DNA of 64,000 nt, from assembly GCA_965203525.1 (NCBI GenBank), contig OZ241898.1, positions 4,154,001 to 4,218,000 of the forward strand, given 5' to 3'. The translations under genes were made by a program, and so were the position numbers. The notes under the pieces are model-generated. The model was not told the DNA's origin and did no database searches. It was given only the letters and a program-made list of their open reading frames with translations. Numbering within the stretch: position 1 is the first letter of the stretch; each line of letters opens with the position of its first letter. Of this stretch, positions 52,276-60,698 are shown in pieces. Source of the stretch: WTFV01 sp965203525 (GTDB lineage Bacteria > Acidobacteriota > Vicinamibacteria > Vicinamibacterales > UBA8438).

Positions 52276-52776
52276 ATGCGACAGGATTTCGTCACGATGC
52301 TGAATCAACCAATCGTGTTCGGCGGGTCTCGCAGCCGAGACCCGACGCGATGCGCGGCCGCGGTGCTGTCTTTCGTTTGCCTGCTGCTCGGCGCGGTGGC
52401 GGAGGCCGGTCTCTGCGTGCAAAAGCCGCCTGAGATCACGCCCGAGACGTGGGTGGCGCCGGCGCCGGACGCGGTGACGCCGGTGGAAGCGAAGCTCGAC
52501 GGCGCCTTGCTGGAGCTGGTGCGCGGGCAGCGGGACGGCCGGGATGCGGGCGCGTCGTCCGACGGCGGCCGGGTGGCGGTGGAGATCGTCTGCGAGTCGC
52601 CGGACCACGTGGCGGCGGTTCGGGAGCAGGTCGTCGCGGCCGGTGGCGCGGTCACGGCCAGCTTCGAAGATCATCTCTGGGCCGAAGTGCCGCTCGCGGC
52701 GGTCGAGGGACTCGCCGCGACGCCGGCGGTCTGGACGATGGCGTTGCATCGCGCCGTGGCCCGGCCCGCGCGGTGA
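52276..52776 (+). CDS. Small secreted protein of unknown function
   Basis: A 166-residue protein with a signal peptide (CAAAVLSFVCLLLGAVAEAG, cleavage near residue 44) and a small alpha/beta domain (VAVEIVCESPDHVAAVREQVVAAGGAVTASFEDHLWAEVPLAAVEGLAATPAVW). The latter resembles the N-terminal module that precedes some secreted subtilisin-type proteases, here alone; it could be a truncated relic or a stand-alone inhibitor. ATG 52276 is the first start; ATG 52297 is possible. The next ~265 bases to 53041 hold no gene that I trust. Confidence 0.5.
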   Translation: MRQDFVTMLNQPIVFGGSRSRDPTRCAAAVLSFVCLLLGAVAEAGLCVQKPPEITPETWVAPAPDAVTPVEAKLDGALLELVRGQRDGRDAGASSDGGRVAVEIVCESPDHVAAVREQVVAAGGAVTASFEDHLWAEVPLAAVEGLAATPAVWTMALHRAVARPAR

Positions 52777-53041
52777 CGCCGGTTGCGGCGCGGCGCTGAA
52801 ATCCGGTGGCCGGACACCGCCGGAACACCGCCAAGAGGCCACGTGATTGCGACGGACGACGACAGCGGCGAAGACACGACGTTCCGCCCCGCGATCGGGG
52901 CGCCACCCGCCAATCCACCAGGGCAACGGATAACATTGCCGGCATGGCGCCGCGCGAGCGCCCGGCCCGGGTCGCCCGCGGTGAATCGTCACCGGATTGC
53001 CGGCACCGAAGTCGCTGCCGCGGCTGAAGGAGGTGGAGACG

Positions 53042-54082
53042 ATGCTGTCCGAGAACGTGCGGGAGTGGACGGCGGAGTGGGTGGCGGAAGGCCGCGCGAA
53101 GGGGATCGAACAGGGCCGCGCGGAGGGGATCGAACAGGGCCGCTCGGAGGAACGCGCACTGCTGTGCCGGCAGGCGGCGCGGAAGTTCGACGACGACGCC
53201 CGACGCCTGGCGGCGGTGCTGGCGGAGGTCGCCGATCCGGAGCGGCTGGCACAGGTCGGTGACTGGATCATCGAGTGCGGGACAGAGGCCGAACTGTTCG
53301 CCCGGGTGGCGGAGGTCCACGGGGCCGGCGCGCAACGCTCCGCGGCGGTGCTGGCGGAGGTCGCCGATCCGGAGCGGCTGACGCAGGCCGGCGGCGGGAT
53401 CGTCGAATGCGCGACGGGGGCCGAACCGTTCGCCCCGGTGGCGGAGGCCCGCTGGTCCCCGACTGAAGTGCCGCCGCGGATGGAAGACGTGATACTGCTG
53501 GTCAAAGACAAGGAGAAATGGAAGGCGCTGTGGGTGGCTGAAGGCCGCGCAGAAGGGCTTGAACAGGGCCGTGAGCAGGGGCGCGAGCAGGTCCGCGTGG
53601 AGAAATGCGCGCTGCTGTGCCGGCAAGCGGCGCGGAAGTTCGACGACGACGACACCCAACGCCTGGCGGCCGTGCTGGCCGAGGTCACCGATCCGGAGCG
53701 GCTGGCGGAGGTCGGCGACTGGATCATCGATTGTGGGACGGAGGCCGAACTGTTCGCCCGGGTGGCGGACGCTCGCCGGCCTGGAACCGAAGCGCCGCGG
53801 CTGGGGAAGGCACAGACGCGGATCGTCGAACAGGTGTGGGAATGGCTGGCGGAGTGGGCGGCGAAAGGCCGCGCGGAGGGTCTGGAGCAGGGCCGCTCGG
53901 AGGAACGCGCGCTGCTGTGCCGTCTGGCGGCGCGGAAGTTCGACGCCGGCACCGCGCAACGGCTGGCCGCGGCGCTGGCGGAGGTCTCGGACCCGGAGCG
54001 GCTGGCGGAGGTGGGCGACTGGATCATCGAGTGCGGGACGGAGGCCGAGCTGCTGGCCCGCGTCGCCCGCCGCGGTTCCTGA
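53042..54082 (+). CDS. Tandem repeats of an Rpn/DUF4351-type C-terminal tail, no nuclease domain
   Basis: A 346-residue protein made of three and a half copies of a ~110-residue unit: EW.AEW..EGRA.G.EQGR (charged helix), ALLCR.AARKFD, then RLAAVLAEV.DPERLA.VGDWIIECGTEAELFARVA. This unit is the C-terminal tail of Rpn / PD-(D/E)XK transposase-like and DUF4351 proteins, where it follows a nuclease domain. No nuclease domain is present here. ATG 53042 has a near-perfect aaggaggtg box seven bases before it. The unit after copy 1 is a degenerate half repeat (VLAEVADPERLTQAGGGIVE). Copies have kept the reading frame, so it may be expressed. Confidence 0.7.
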   Translation: MLSENVREWTAEWVAEGRAKGIEQGRAEGIEQGRSEERALLCRQAARKFDDDARRLAAVLAEVADPERLAQVGDWIIECGTEAELFARVAEVHGAGAQRSAAVLAEVADPERLTQAGGGIVECATGAEPFAPVAEARWSPTEVPPRMEDVILLVKDKEKWKALWVAEGRAEGLEQGREQGREQVRVEKCALLCRQAARKFDDDDTQRLAAVLAEVTDPERLAEVGDWIIDCGTEAELFARVADARRPGTEAPRLGKAQTRIVEQVWEWLAEWAAKGRAEGLEQGRSEERALLCRLAARKFDAGTAQRLAAALAEVSDPERLAEVGDWIIECGTEAELLARVARRGS

Positions 54083-55029
54083 CGGCGCGGCGGGGTGGCC
54101 GAGATCGTCAGGGCGTCGCCGCGGCGCTGCTGATCCTGGCCGCCGCCGGCTGCGCCGCGCGCGCCGCCCCGGACCCGTCGGCCGCCGTCACCGACGCGCG
54201 GACGGCGGTGCGGGTCAAGACGGCGCTCGTCAACGACCCCGCGCTCGGCACGCTGCCGATCGACGTCCGGGCGCAGGCAGGCGTCGTCACCCTCCACGGC
54301 ACGGTGCGGTCGGCCGCCGAGGCGGATCGGGCGCTGGCCCTCGCGCGCGGCGTTCCGGGGGTGGCCCGGGTCGAATCGGCCCTGGCGATCGGGGATGCGG
54401 AGCCGTCCCCGGACGCCCGGAGCCGGCGGGCGGACCGGGGCGGCGCGCCGCCCCGCCCGCGGCTGCCCGCGCTGGCGCCTCGTCCCGAGGGAGGTCCGTT
54501 GCGCCTCGTCGGCCTGGGTGCGTCGGTGCGCGTCACGCGGCCGTCGGAGACGACCCTGGAGCGCGCGCTGGCCGCGGGGCCGTTGCTGCGCCTGCGCCCG
54601 CGGAACGGACTGGGGCCGTCGGTGGCGTTCAACTGGACGAACGCGGAGATCGGGAGCGGTCCCGGGGGACGGCCGGGGCTCGCCGCGCTGCGGTTGCGGC
54701 CGGTGATGGGCGGCGTCGAGTTCGGCGCGGCCCGGGGGCGGTTCTGGGCCGGCGCCTCGATCGTGGCGGGGTACTCGTTCAACCGGCTGCAGGTCGACAC
54801 GACGCGGGCGGGTCCCGGCCGGGCGGTCGCCGTGGGGAACAGCTTCGTCTGGCGTCCCGGCGCCGCGGTCTGGATCGACGTGACGAGGCGGGTCGGGATC
54901 AACGTGTTCGGCGGGTACCTGTTCACGAGTCCCGCGGTGACGTTCGCGAGCGACGCGTCGATCGTCACCGAGCGCACGAGCGCGAATGCGGCCGTCGTGA
55001 GCGTGGGCGTCGCGTACTGGATCTTCTGA
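54031..55029 (+). CDS. BON-domain lipoprotein with C-terminal beta-barrel-like region
   Basis: A protein of about 332 residues: lipobox LLILAAAGC (Cys about 41), a BON domain (VRVKTALVNDPALG, VVTLHGTVRSAAEADRALALA) at about 55-120, a proline-rich linker, and a C-terminal region of strands (SVAFNWTNAEIGSG, GRFWAGASIVAGYSF, INVFGGYLFTSP) ending in VAYWIF. BON domains bind membranes or partner proteins in the periplasm. Start is uncertain: GTG 54031 gives a long basic leader overlapping the preceding gene by 52 bases; no better start is visible. Confidence 0.6.
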   Translation: MRDGGRAAGPRRPPRFLTARRGGRDRQGVAAALLILAAAGCAARAAPDPSAAVTDARTAVRVKTALVNDPALGTLPIDVRAQAGVVTLHGTVRSAAEADRALALARGVPGVARVESALAIGDAEPSPDARSRRADRGGAPPRPRLPALAPRPEGGPLRLVGLGASVRVTRPSETTLERALAAGPLLRLRPRNGLGPSVAFNWTNAEIGSGPGGRPGLAALRLRPVMGGVEFGAARGRFWAGASIVAGYSFNRLQVDTTRAGPGRAVAVGNSFVWRPGAAVWIDVTRRVGINVFGGYLFTSPAVTFASDASIVTERTSANAAVVSVGVAYWIF

Positions 55030-55043
55030 GAGTCGCCCCAGCC

Positions 55044-55853
55044 ATGCCGCGGACGACGGAGCACGGGACGGCGGGCGTCGTCCGCGCGGCGGTCGTGGCG
55101 GGCCTGGCGGGCGGAGGGCGCGCCGCGGTCTTCGCGGGCCGCGCGTTGCGCGAGACGTTCCGGCCGCCGTTCGAGCTCCGGGAGACGGCGCGGCAGGTGC
55201 ACGAGATCGGCTGGCGCTCGCTGCCGCTGATCGCCGCCGCCGGCTACGCGGTCGGCATCGTGATGTCGATGCACACGCGGGCGTCCCTGGAACGGTTCGG
55301 CGCCGAGGCGCTCATCCCGGCGGCGCTCGCCCTCGCCCTAGTGCGCGAGACCGGGCCGCTCGTGGTCGGGCTGCTCGTCTCGGGGCGGGTCGGCGCCGGC
55401 GTCGGGGCGGAGCTCGGGGCGATGAAGGTGACCGAGCAGATCGACGCGCTCGAGGCGGTGGCGGTCGATTCGTTCAAGTTCCTGGTGGTGACGCGCGTCG
55501 TGGCGTGCATGGTCGCGATGCCGATCCTGACCGCGGTGATGAACTTCATGGGCATCGTCGGCGGCTGGACGGCGGAGTCGGCCGTCTCCGGCATGGGCTT
55601 CCAGACCTACTTCCGGGCCGCCTTCTCGCTCGTCGAATTCACCGACTACGTGCCCGGTACGCTCAAGACGATGGTCTTCGGGTTCATCATCGCGGTCACC
55701 GCGTCGTATCTCGGCGTCCACGCCTCGGGCGGCACCCAGGGGGTGGGCCGCGCCGCGACCCGCGCCGTGGTCACCGCGTCGATCCTGATGATCGCGGCCA
55801 ACGTGGTGCTGGTGCGCCTGATCTTCTTCCTCTTTCCGGAGACGGCGGAGTGA
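55044..55853 (+). CDS. mlaE: MlaE-family lipid-transport permease
   Basis: A 269-residue permease: EIGWRSLPLIAAAGYAVGIVM, GAELGAMKVTEQIDALEAVAVD (the conserved EQ-D loop contacting the ATPase) and LVVGLLVSGRVGAGVG are MlaE hallmarks. With MlaF and MlaD it moves phospholipids across the periplasm between the two membranes. ATG 55044 follows the BON gene by 14 bases; its stop overlaps the mlaF GTG (GTGA). Confidence 0.93.
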   Translation: MPRTTEHGTAGVVRAAVVAGLAGGGRAAVFAGRALRETFRPPFELRETARQVHEIGWRSLPLIAAAGYAVGIVMSMHTRASLERFGAEALIPAALALALVRETGPLVVGLLVSGRVGAGVGAELGAMKVTEQIDALEAVAVDSFKFLVVTRVVACMVAMPILTAVMNFMGIVGGWTAESAVSGMGFQTYFRAAFSLVEFTDYVPGTLKTMVFGFIIAVTASYLGVHASGGTQGVGRAATRAVVTASILMIAANVVLVRLIFFLFPETAE

Positions 55854-56719
55854 GCGCTGCCGGGGACCGCGGCGCGCGGGCTGCCGGTGGCCGCGGCGCG
55901 GGCGAGCCGGCCGCGGCGATCCGCCCGCCGCATCGCGCTCTTCGCCGCGTATCGTCAGGCGGCCGCGGCGCGGACGAGCCGGCCGCGGCGATCCGGCTCG
56001 ACCGCGTGTCGAAGGCGTTCGGCGCGTTCCGGGTGCTCGACGACGTGTCGCTCCGCATCCCGCGCGGCCGCGCGACGGTGGTGCTCGGCCGCAGCGGGAC
56101 CGGCAAGAGCGTGATGCTGCGGCACGTCGTCGGCCTGCTGCAGCCGGACGCGGGCCGGGTCTTCGTGGACGACGCGGAGATCACCGCGCTGCCGCCGGCG
56201 GCGCTGGCCGCGGTGCGCCGGCGGATCGGCTTCCTGTTCCAGAACGCGGCGCTGTTCGACTCGATCACGGTCGCCGAGAACGTGGCGTTCCCGCTGCGGC
56301 GGCACACGACGCTCCCGGACGCGCAGGTGCGGGCGCGCGCGCTGGAGAAGCTGGCCGCGGTCGGGCTGGCCCGCGCGGCCGAATCGATGCCGGGGTCGCT
56401 CTCGGGGGGCATGCGCAAGCGGGCCGGGCTGGCGCGGGCGATGGCGCTCGATCCGGCGATCCTGCTGGTGGACGAGCCGAGCGCGGGCCTCGACCCGGTC
56501 ACCTCCGGGGAGATCGACGACCTGCTCGTGCGCGTCAAGGCGGAGCGCGGCACGACGCTGATCGTGGTCACCCACAACATCCCGAGCGCGCGGCGCATCG
56601 CGGACACGATGCTGTTCCTGCACGAGGGCCGGGTGCTGGCCCGCGGCACGGCCGGCGACCTGGAGCGGAGCGAGCACGAGCTGGTGCGGCGGTTCATGCG
56701 GTCGGAAGCGGGCGGGTGA
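55850..56719 (+). CDS. mlaF: MlaF-type ABC ATPase with duplicated N-terminus
   Basis: A 289-residue ABC ATPase: Walker A GRSGTGKS at 80-87, Q-loop FLFQNAALFDSIT, signature SLSGGMRKRAGLARA and Walker B ILLVDEPSAGLDP, typical of MlaF. The first ~50 residues are extra: GGRGAGEPAAAIR and GGRGADEPAAAIR occur 24 residues apart (DNA 55889 and 55961, spacing 72). The normal MlaF start is the IRLDRVSKAFG region, so the leader arose by duplication of the natural start. GTG 55850 overlaps the mlaE stop. Confidence 0.93.
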   Translation: MSAAGDRGARAAGGRGAGEPAAAIRPPHRALRRVSSGGRGADEPAAAIRLDRVSKAFGAFRVLDDVSLRIPRGRATVVLGRSGTGKSVMLRHVVGLLQPDAGRVFVDDAEITALPPAALAAVRRRIGFLFQNAALFDSITVAENVAFPLRRHTTLPDAQVRARALEKLAAVGLARAAESMPGSLSGGMRKRAGLARAMALDPAILLVDEPSAGLDPVTSGEIDDLLVRVKAERGTTLIVVTHNIPSARRIADTMLFLHEGRVLARGTAGDLERSEHELVRRFMRSEAGG

Positions 56720-56826
56720 CGGGCGGCACGGCCGGCGACCTGGAGCGGAGCGAGCACGAGCTGGTGCGGCGGTTCATGCGGTCGGAAGCGGGCGGCCGCG
56801 GAGACGCGCACGGAAAGGGAGGATGA
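56641..56826 (+). other. 36-codon linker micro-ORF copying the end of MlaF, spacing 80 nt
   Basis: GTG 56716 overlaps the mlaF stop (GTGA) and reads 36 codons to TGA at 56824, two bases before the mlaD ATG. Its first 24 codons repeat the last 24 of MlaF (GTAGDLERSEHELVRRFMRS): the DNA at 56645-56715 and 56725-56795 is identical over about 71 nt. Unlike the other sets, nearly the whole period is duplicated. Confidence 0.65.
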
Positions 56827-56827
56827 G

Positions 56828-58177
56828 ATGGGTTCCCCACGCCTGGCGCTGGTCGGCGCGTTCGTGATCGGCGGGCTGCTGCTGTTCGCGGTCGGCCTGT
56901 TCCTGATCGGCGACCGCCGCCTGCTGTTCAGCGAGCAGTTCGAGATAGAAGCCGACTTCGGCAACGTGGCCGGAGTGCAGATCGGCACCGGCGTGCGGCT
57001 GTCGGGGCTGCCGGCGGGCGAAGTGGTCGGCATCGGGATTCCCGACCGGCCGGGCGGCCGGTTCGTGGTGCGGATGCGCGTCCGCGAGGATCTGCGCGCG
57101 CTGGTGCGCACCGACTCGGAGGCGGCGATCCTGTCGGACGGGCTGCTCGGCTCGGCGTTCATCCAGTTGCGCGCCGGCACCGCGGCGGCTCCTCTCGTCT
57201 CCGACGGCGGCGCGCTGGCCGGCGTCGACGCGGTGGCGGTCGCCGACCTGATCGCGGAAGGCCGGGAGACGTTCCGCATCGCCGCCGCCGAGATCGGGCA
57301 GATGCGGGCGGATCTGTCCGAGGCCTTCAGCGGCTACGAGGAGATCATCGCGAGCACGACCCGCCTCGTCGAGGGCGTCGGGAACGACGTCGGGCGGGTG
57401 ACCGGCGCCAGCGCGCGCCTGATCGACGAGACGCGGGGCATGGTCGCCGAGGTGCGCCAGGTGATGGGCGCGGTGACGGCCGGGCAGGACGCCGTCGGGC
57501 GCGTGCTCGGCGAGACCGAGGGGACGATGCGGGCGGTGCGCGAGAGCGCCGAGCACGTCGAGGCGGCGGTCGCCCGTTTCAGCGGCCCCGACAGCGCCGC
57601 CGAGCGGCTGCTGGTCGAAGCCGGCGAGGTGATGATCCGCGCCCGCGAGGCGATGGCGGACGTCGCGGACAACACCGAGGCGTTGAAGCGGAACTGGCTC
57701 TTCCGGGGCTACTTCGCCGAACGCGGGTTCTACAACCTGGACGAGCTGACCGTCGAAGAGTACCGCACGCTCCTGCGCGACGACCGGTATGCGCCGCTCC
57801 GCATCTGGCTCGCCGCCGACCGCCTGTTCGAGACCGATCCGGACGGCGGCCCGCGGCTGCGCGACGGAGCCGGACGGCGGATCGCCGAGGCGATGGGCGA
57901 GCTGCTCCAGTACCCGCGCAGCAGTCCGATCGTCGTGGAGGGCTACGCCACCGAGGGCGGGGTCGGGCGGCGCATGCTCGACGCGCACGCGCGCGCCGAG
58001 GTGGTCGAGCGCCATCTCGCGCGGACGTTCCGCCGCGCGGGCGCCACCGGCACGATGGCGCTCGGCGCCGAGGCGGCGGAGAGCCCGTCCGGCGACGGGC
58101 GCTGGGACGGCGTGGCGTTGACGCTGTTCGCGGACCCGCGGGCGCTGGCGCAAGCCGCCGCCTCGTCCGCCGAGTGA
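56828..58177 (+). CDS. mlaD: MlaD-type MCE lipid-binding protein with C-terminal OmpA-like domain
   Basis: A 449-residue protein: one N-terminal helix (VGAFVIGGLLLFAVGLFLIG), an MCE domain at about 36-115 (FGNVAGVQIGTGVRLSGLPAGEVVGI), a long helical region (about 140-310) and a C-terminal ~130-residue domain (PIVVEGYATEGG, DAHARAEVVERHLARTF) matching the OmpA peptidoglycan-binding fold. MCE proteins carry lipid between permease and outer membrane. A fused OmpA-like end would tether the transporter to the cell wall; I have not met this pairing before. ATG 56828. Confidence 0.85.
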   Translation: MGSPRLALVGAFVIGGLLLFAVGLFLIGDRRLLFSEQFEIEADFGNVAGVQIGTGVRLSGLPAGEVVGIGIPDRPGGRFVVRMRVREDLRALVRTDSEAAILSDGLLGSAFIQLRAGTAAAPLVSDGGALAGVDAVAVADLIAEGRETFRIAAAEIGQMRADLSEAFSGYEEIIASTTRLVEGVGNDVGRVTGASARLIDETRGMVAEVRQVMGAVTAGQDAVGRVLGETEGTMRAVRESAEHVEAAVARFSGPDSAAERLLVEAGEVMIRAREAMADVADNTEALKRNWLFRGYFAERGFYNLDELTVEEYRTLLRDDRYAPLRIWLAADRLFETDPDGGPRLRDGAGRRIAEAMGELLQYPRSSPIVVEGYATEGGVGRRMLDAHARAEVVERHLARTFRRAGATGTMALGAEAAESPSGDGRWDGVALTLFADPRALAQAAASSAE

Positions 58178-58186
58178 CGGATCGCG

Positions 58187-58338
58187 CCCCGTCCGCGCGC
58201 GGCGTGACGGAGCAGCGCCCTGCATGACGTCGCCAGTCCATTCAGGACTCCGTCCGCGCACGCGCGACGGAGCCAGTCAAGACCGGCAAGACGCGCGCCA
58301 GCAGCAGCCCCGTCCGCGCCCGCGCGCCGGAGCAGCCG
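58187..58338. repeat. Three palindromic REP-like units of 60-61 nt spacing
   Basis: cgtccgcgc marks units at 58190, 58251 and 58311. Each unit is a hairpin of the type ctccgtccgcgcacgcgcgacggag (the second is the clearest), about 26 nt with 34 nt of unrelated sequence between. It fills the convergent gap between mlaD and the ADOP gene, where REP-like elements or terminators are expected. Confidence 0.85.
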
Positions 58339-58358
58339 GGACCGCGCCCGGGGCGCGA

Positions 58359-60698
58359 TCATTCCGCCCGCAGCTCGGTCAGCGGGTCGAGGCGCGCGGC
58401 CCGGAGCGCCGGCACGGCCGACGCCGCCAGCGCGGCCAGCACCACGACGACGGCGACTGCGCCGAACGTCACCGGGTCGTACGGACTGACGCCGTGCAGC
58501 AGGCTGCCGAGACCCCGGCCGGTCGCGGCCGCTCCCGGCAGCCCCGCTGCCAGACCGATGCCCGCGACGGCCAGACCGTCGCGCAGGACGTGCCGCAACA
58601 GCCGTCCGGGTGAGGCGCCCACCGCGGCGCGGACGGCCAGTTCCCGCCGCCGCTCGACGACGGCCCGCGCCAGCGTCCCGAACAACCCGACCGTGGCGAC
58701 CGCCAGCGCCAGCGCCGCGAAGCCGGCCGCGGGCACGACGGCCAGCCGCCGGTCGGAAACCGAGCCGGCGACGTGATCCGCGAGCGTACGCACCTCCGGT
58801 ACCGGCAGCGACGGATCCAGGGCCCGAACGAGGTCGCGGATCGTCGGCGCCAGCGCCAGCGGATCGCCGGTGGTCCGTATCACGAGGTGCGACACGCCGG
58901 TGGGCGCGCGCTGCCACGGGACGTACACCGAGCCCGTCCGCGGCGCGTCGAGCCCCTGGTACTTCATGTCGGCCACGACGGCGACGACAGGCGAATCTTC
59001 GCGCCGGATCTCGAAGGGCGCGAGGTCCCACGGCATCGGCCGGCCGACCGGGTCTGCGTGCGGACGGTGGACGAACCGCGCCGCGGTCTCGCTCAGAATC
59101 ACCGGGGACACCGCTGCAACGAGGTCGGAGGCCTCGAACCGGCGCCCTTGCCGCAGCGGTGCGCCCAGGGCCGCGAAGTAGCCGGCCGTGACCGTGCCGA
59201 ACGACAGGGTGATGGAGCCGGCACGCGAATCCGCGCCGTTCTCCGGGGAGACGAAACTGATTTGCAGGGGCGCATCGGCGGGGGGCAGCATGCTGCCCAC
59301 TCCGGCGGCCTGCACGCCCGGCAACGCCCGGATCCGTTCCAGCAGCGCGTTCACGAACGCCGTTGCGCCGCCCCCCTCGACGAACGGCGTATCGGCGAGC
59401 AGCAGCCGCGCGGTCAGCGCCCGTTGCGGCTCGAAACCGCTTTCTTCGTTCAGAAGCCGTTCCACGGTCCGGGCGAGCAGACCCGCGCCGGCCAGCAACA
59501 CGATCGACAGGGCGATCTGGCCGGCCACCAGCCACGTCCGCGGCGTCCTGGTGGTCCGTGAGCCGGTGGTCGCCGTATCGCGGAGCAGCGCGGAACCGCC
59601 GCGGCCCACGGCGCCCGCGGCGGAAGCGGCGCCGCACGCGACGGCGGCCAGAAGAGCCAGGGCGCCCCCCGCGAGCAGGACCGGCGCATCGACGGCGACG
59701 GCGTCGACACGCGGCAGCGCGCCGGCGGCCAGGGCCGAGAACGCCCGCAGTCCCGCCCAGGCCAGCGCGAGCCCGAGGACGAATCCCGCCGCGGCGATTA
59801 CGAGACCCTCGACCAGCGTCGTCCGGATCACCCGCGCCCGGCCGCAGCCCAGTGCGATCCGGACGGCGAACTCCCGACGCCGAACGAGGGATCGTCCGAT
59901 GAGGAGCGTCACGGTGTTCGCGCACGCCACCACCAGCACGAGCAGCGCCGCCACGATCGACGCCAGCAGGACGGGCCGCAACTCCCCGCGCAGCGTCTCT
60001 TCGACTGACCGGACCGCCGCGCTCCATGCCTCCCCGTTGATCTCCCTGGCGACCCGTGTCGCGTCCTCGCGCACCCGTGCGACGTCCGTTCCGTTGCGCA
60101 TGCGCCCCACAATCCGGTAGGAACCCGAGCCCTCCGCCGCGGCCCCCGGAGGCGCCAGCCATGCGTGGGTATCCTCCGACGGAAACGCGAACTCCGCGGG
60201 CATGACGGCCGCCACGCCGTACCGGCGATCCCCGATCGTCACCCCCTGTCCCACGGCGGGCCCGCCCGTCCCCGTGTCCAGCATCCGGGCCAGCGTCGCA
60301 CTGATCACGATCCCGGCGTCACCCGGCGCGAACCGGGGAACGTCGCCGAGCCAGGCGGGCACGCCGACCACGTCGAAGAAGCCGTCGGTGACCGTGGCGA
60401 CCTCCAGCACACGGCTTTGCCCCGCACCGCGCACCGCGCGGTGCCGTACGGCGTAACCGGCCACCCGGGCCGTTCCGAGACGTCGATCCCACTCCCGAAG
60501 CTGGCCGAGCCTTGCGCCATGCTCCGGTCCGCCTTCTTCGTACACCTCCGCGACGGTTACCAACCGGTGGGCGTCCGGGTACGGGAGCGGTCTCCACAAC
60601 ACCCCGTGGGCGACAGCCAGTACCGCGGTGTTGACGCCCAGACCCAGGGCCAGGATTCCGACGGCCAGGGCGACGACTCCCGGCTGACGGCGCGTCAA
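58359..60698 (-). CDS. ADOP-family (acidobacterial duplicated orphan) permease
   Basis: A 779-residue permease made of two MacB-like halves, each with an N-terminal helix, a periplasmic MacB_PCD domain and three membrane helices. First half: GVVALAVGILALGLGVNTAVL and LLASIVAALLVLVVACANTVTLLIGRS. Second half: WLVAGQIALSIVLLAGAGLLARTVERLL, then AALALAVATVGLFGTLARAVVERRRELAVRAAVGA at the end. No ATPase gene is adjacent, which is the rule for this family. Function is unknown. The start is TTG 60698, overlapping the cytochrome P460 stop (TTGA). Confidence 0.88.
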   Translation of the reverse strand: MTRRQPGVVALAVGILALGLGVNTAVLAVAHGVLWRPLPYPDAHRLVTVAEVYEEGGPEHGARLGQLREWDRRLGTARVAGYAVRHRAVRGAGQSRVLEVATVTDGFFDVVGVPAWLGDVPRFAPGDAGIVISATLARMLDTGTGGPAVGQGVTIGDRRYGVAAVMPAEFAFPSEDTHAWLAPPGAAAEGSGSYRIVGRMRNGTDVARVREDATRVAREINGEAWSAAVRSVEETLRGELRPVLLASIVAALLVLVVACANTVTLLIGRSLVRRREFAVRIALGCGRARVIRTTLVEGLVIAAAGFVLGLALAWAGLRAFSALAAGALPRVDAVAVDAPVLLAGGALALLAAVACGAASAAGAVGRGGSALLRDTATTGSRTTRTPRTWLVAGQIALSIVLLAGAGLLARTVERLLNEESGFEPQRALTARLLLADTPFVEGGGATAFVNALLERIRALPGVQAAGVGSMLPPADAPLQISFVSPENGADSRAGSITLSFGTVTAGYFAALGAPLRQGRRFEASDLVAAVSPVILSETAARFVHRPHADPVGRPMPWDLAPFEIRREDSPVVAVVADMKYQGLDAPRTGSVYVPWQRAPTGVSHLVIRTTGDPLALAPTIRDLVRALDPSLPVPEVRTLADHVAGSVSDRRLAVVPAAGFAALALAVATVGLFGTLARAVVERRRELAVRAAVGASPGRLLRHVLRDGLAVAGIGLAAGLPGAAATGRGLGSLLHGVSPYDPVTFGAVAVVVVLAALAASAVPALRAARLDPLTELRAE

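Noticed and set aside
52671..53027. Small minus- and plus-strand frames between the secreted protein and the Rpn-tail protein
   Set aside because: No ribosome binding site, no homology, and composition consistent with random GC-rich open frames.
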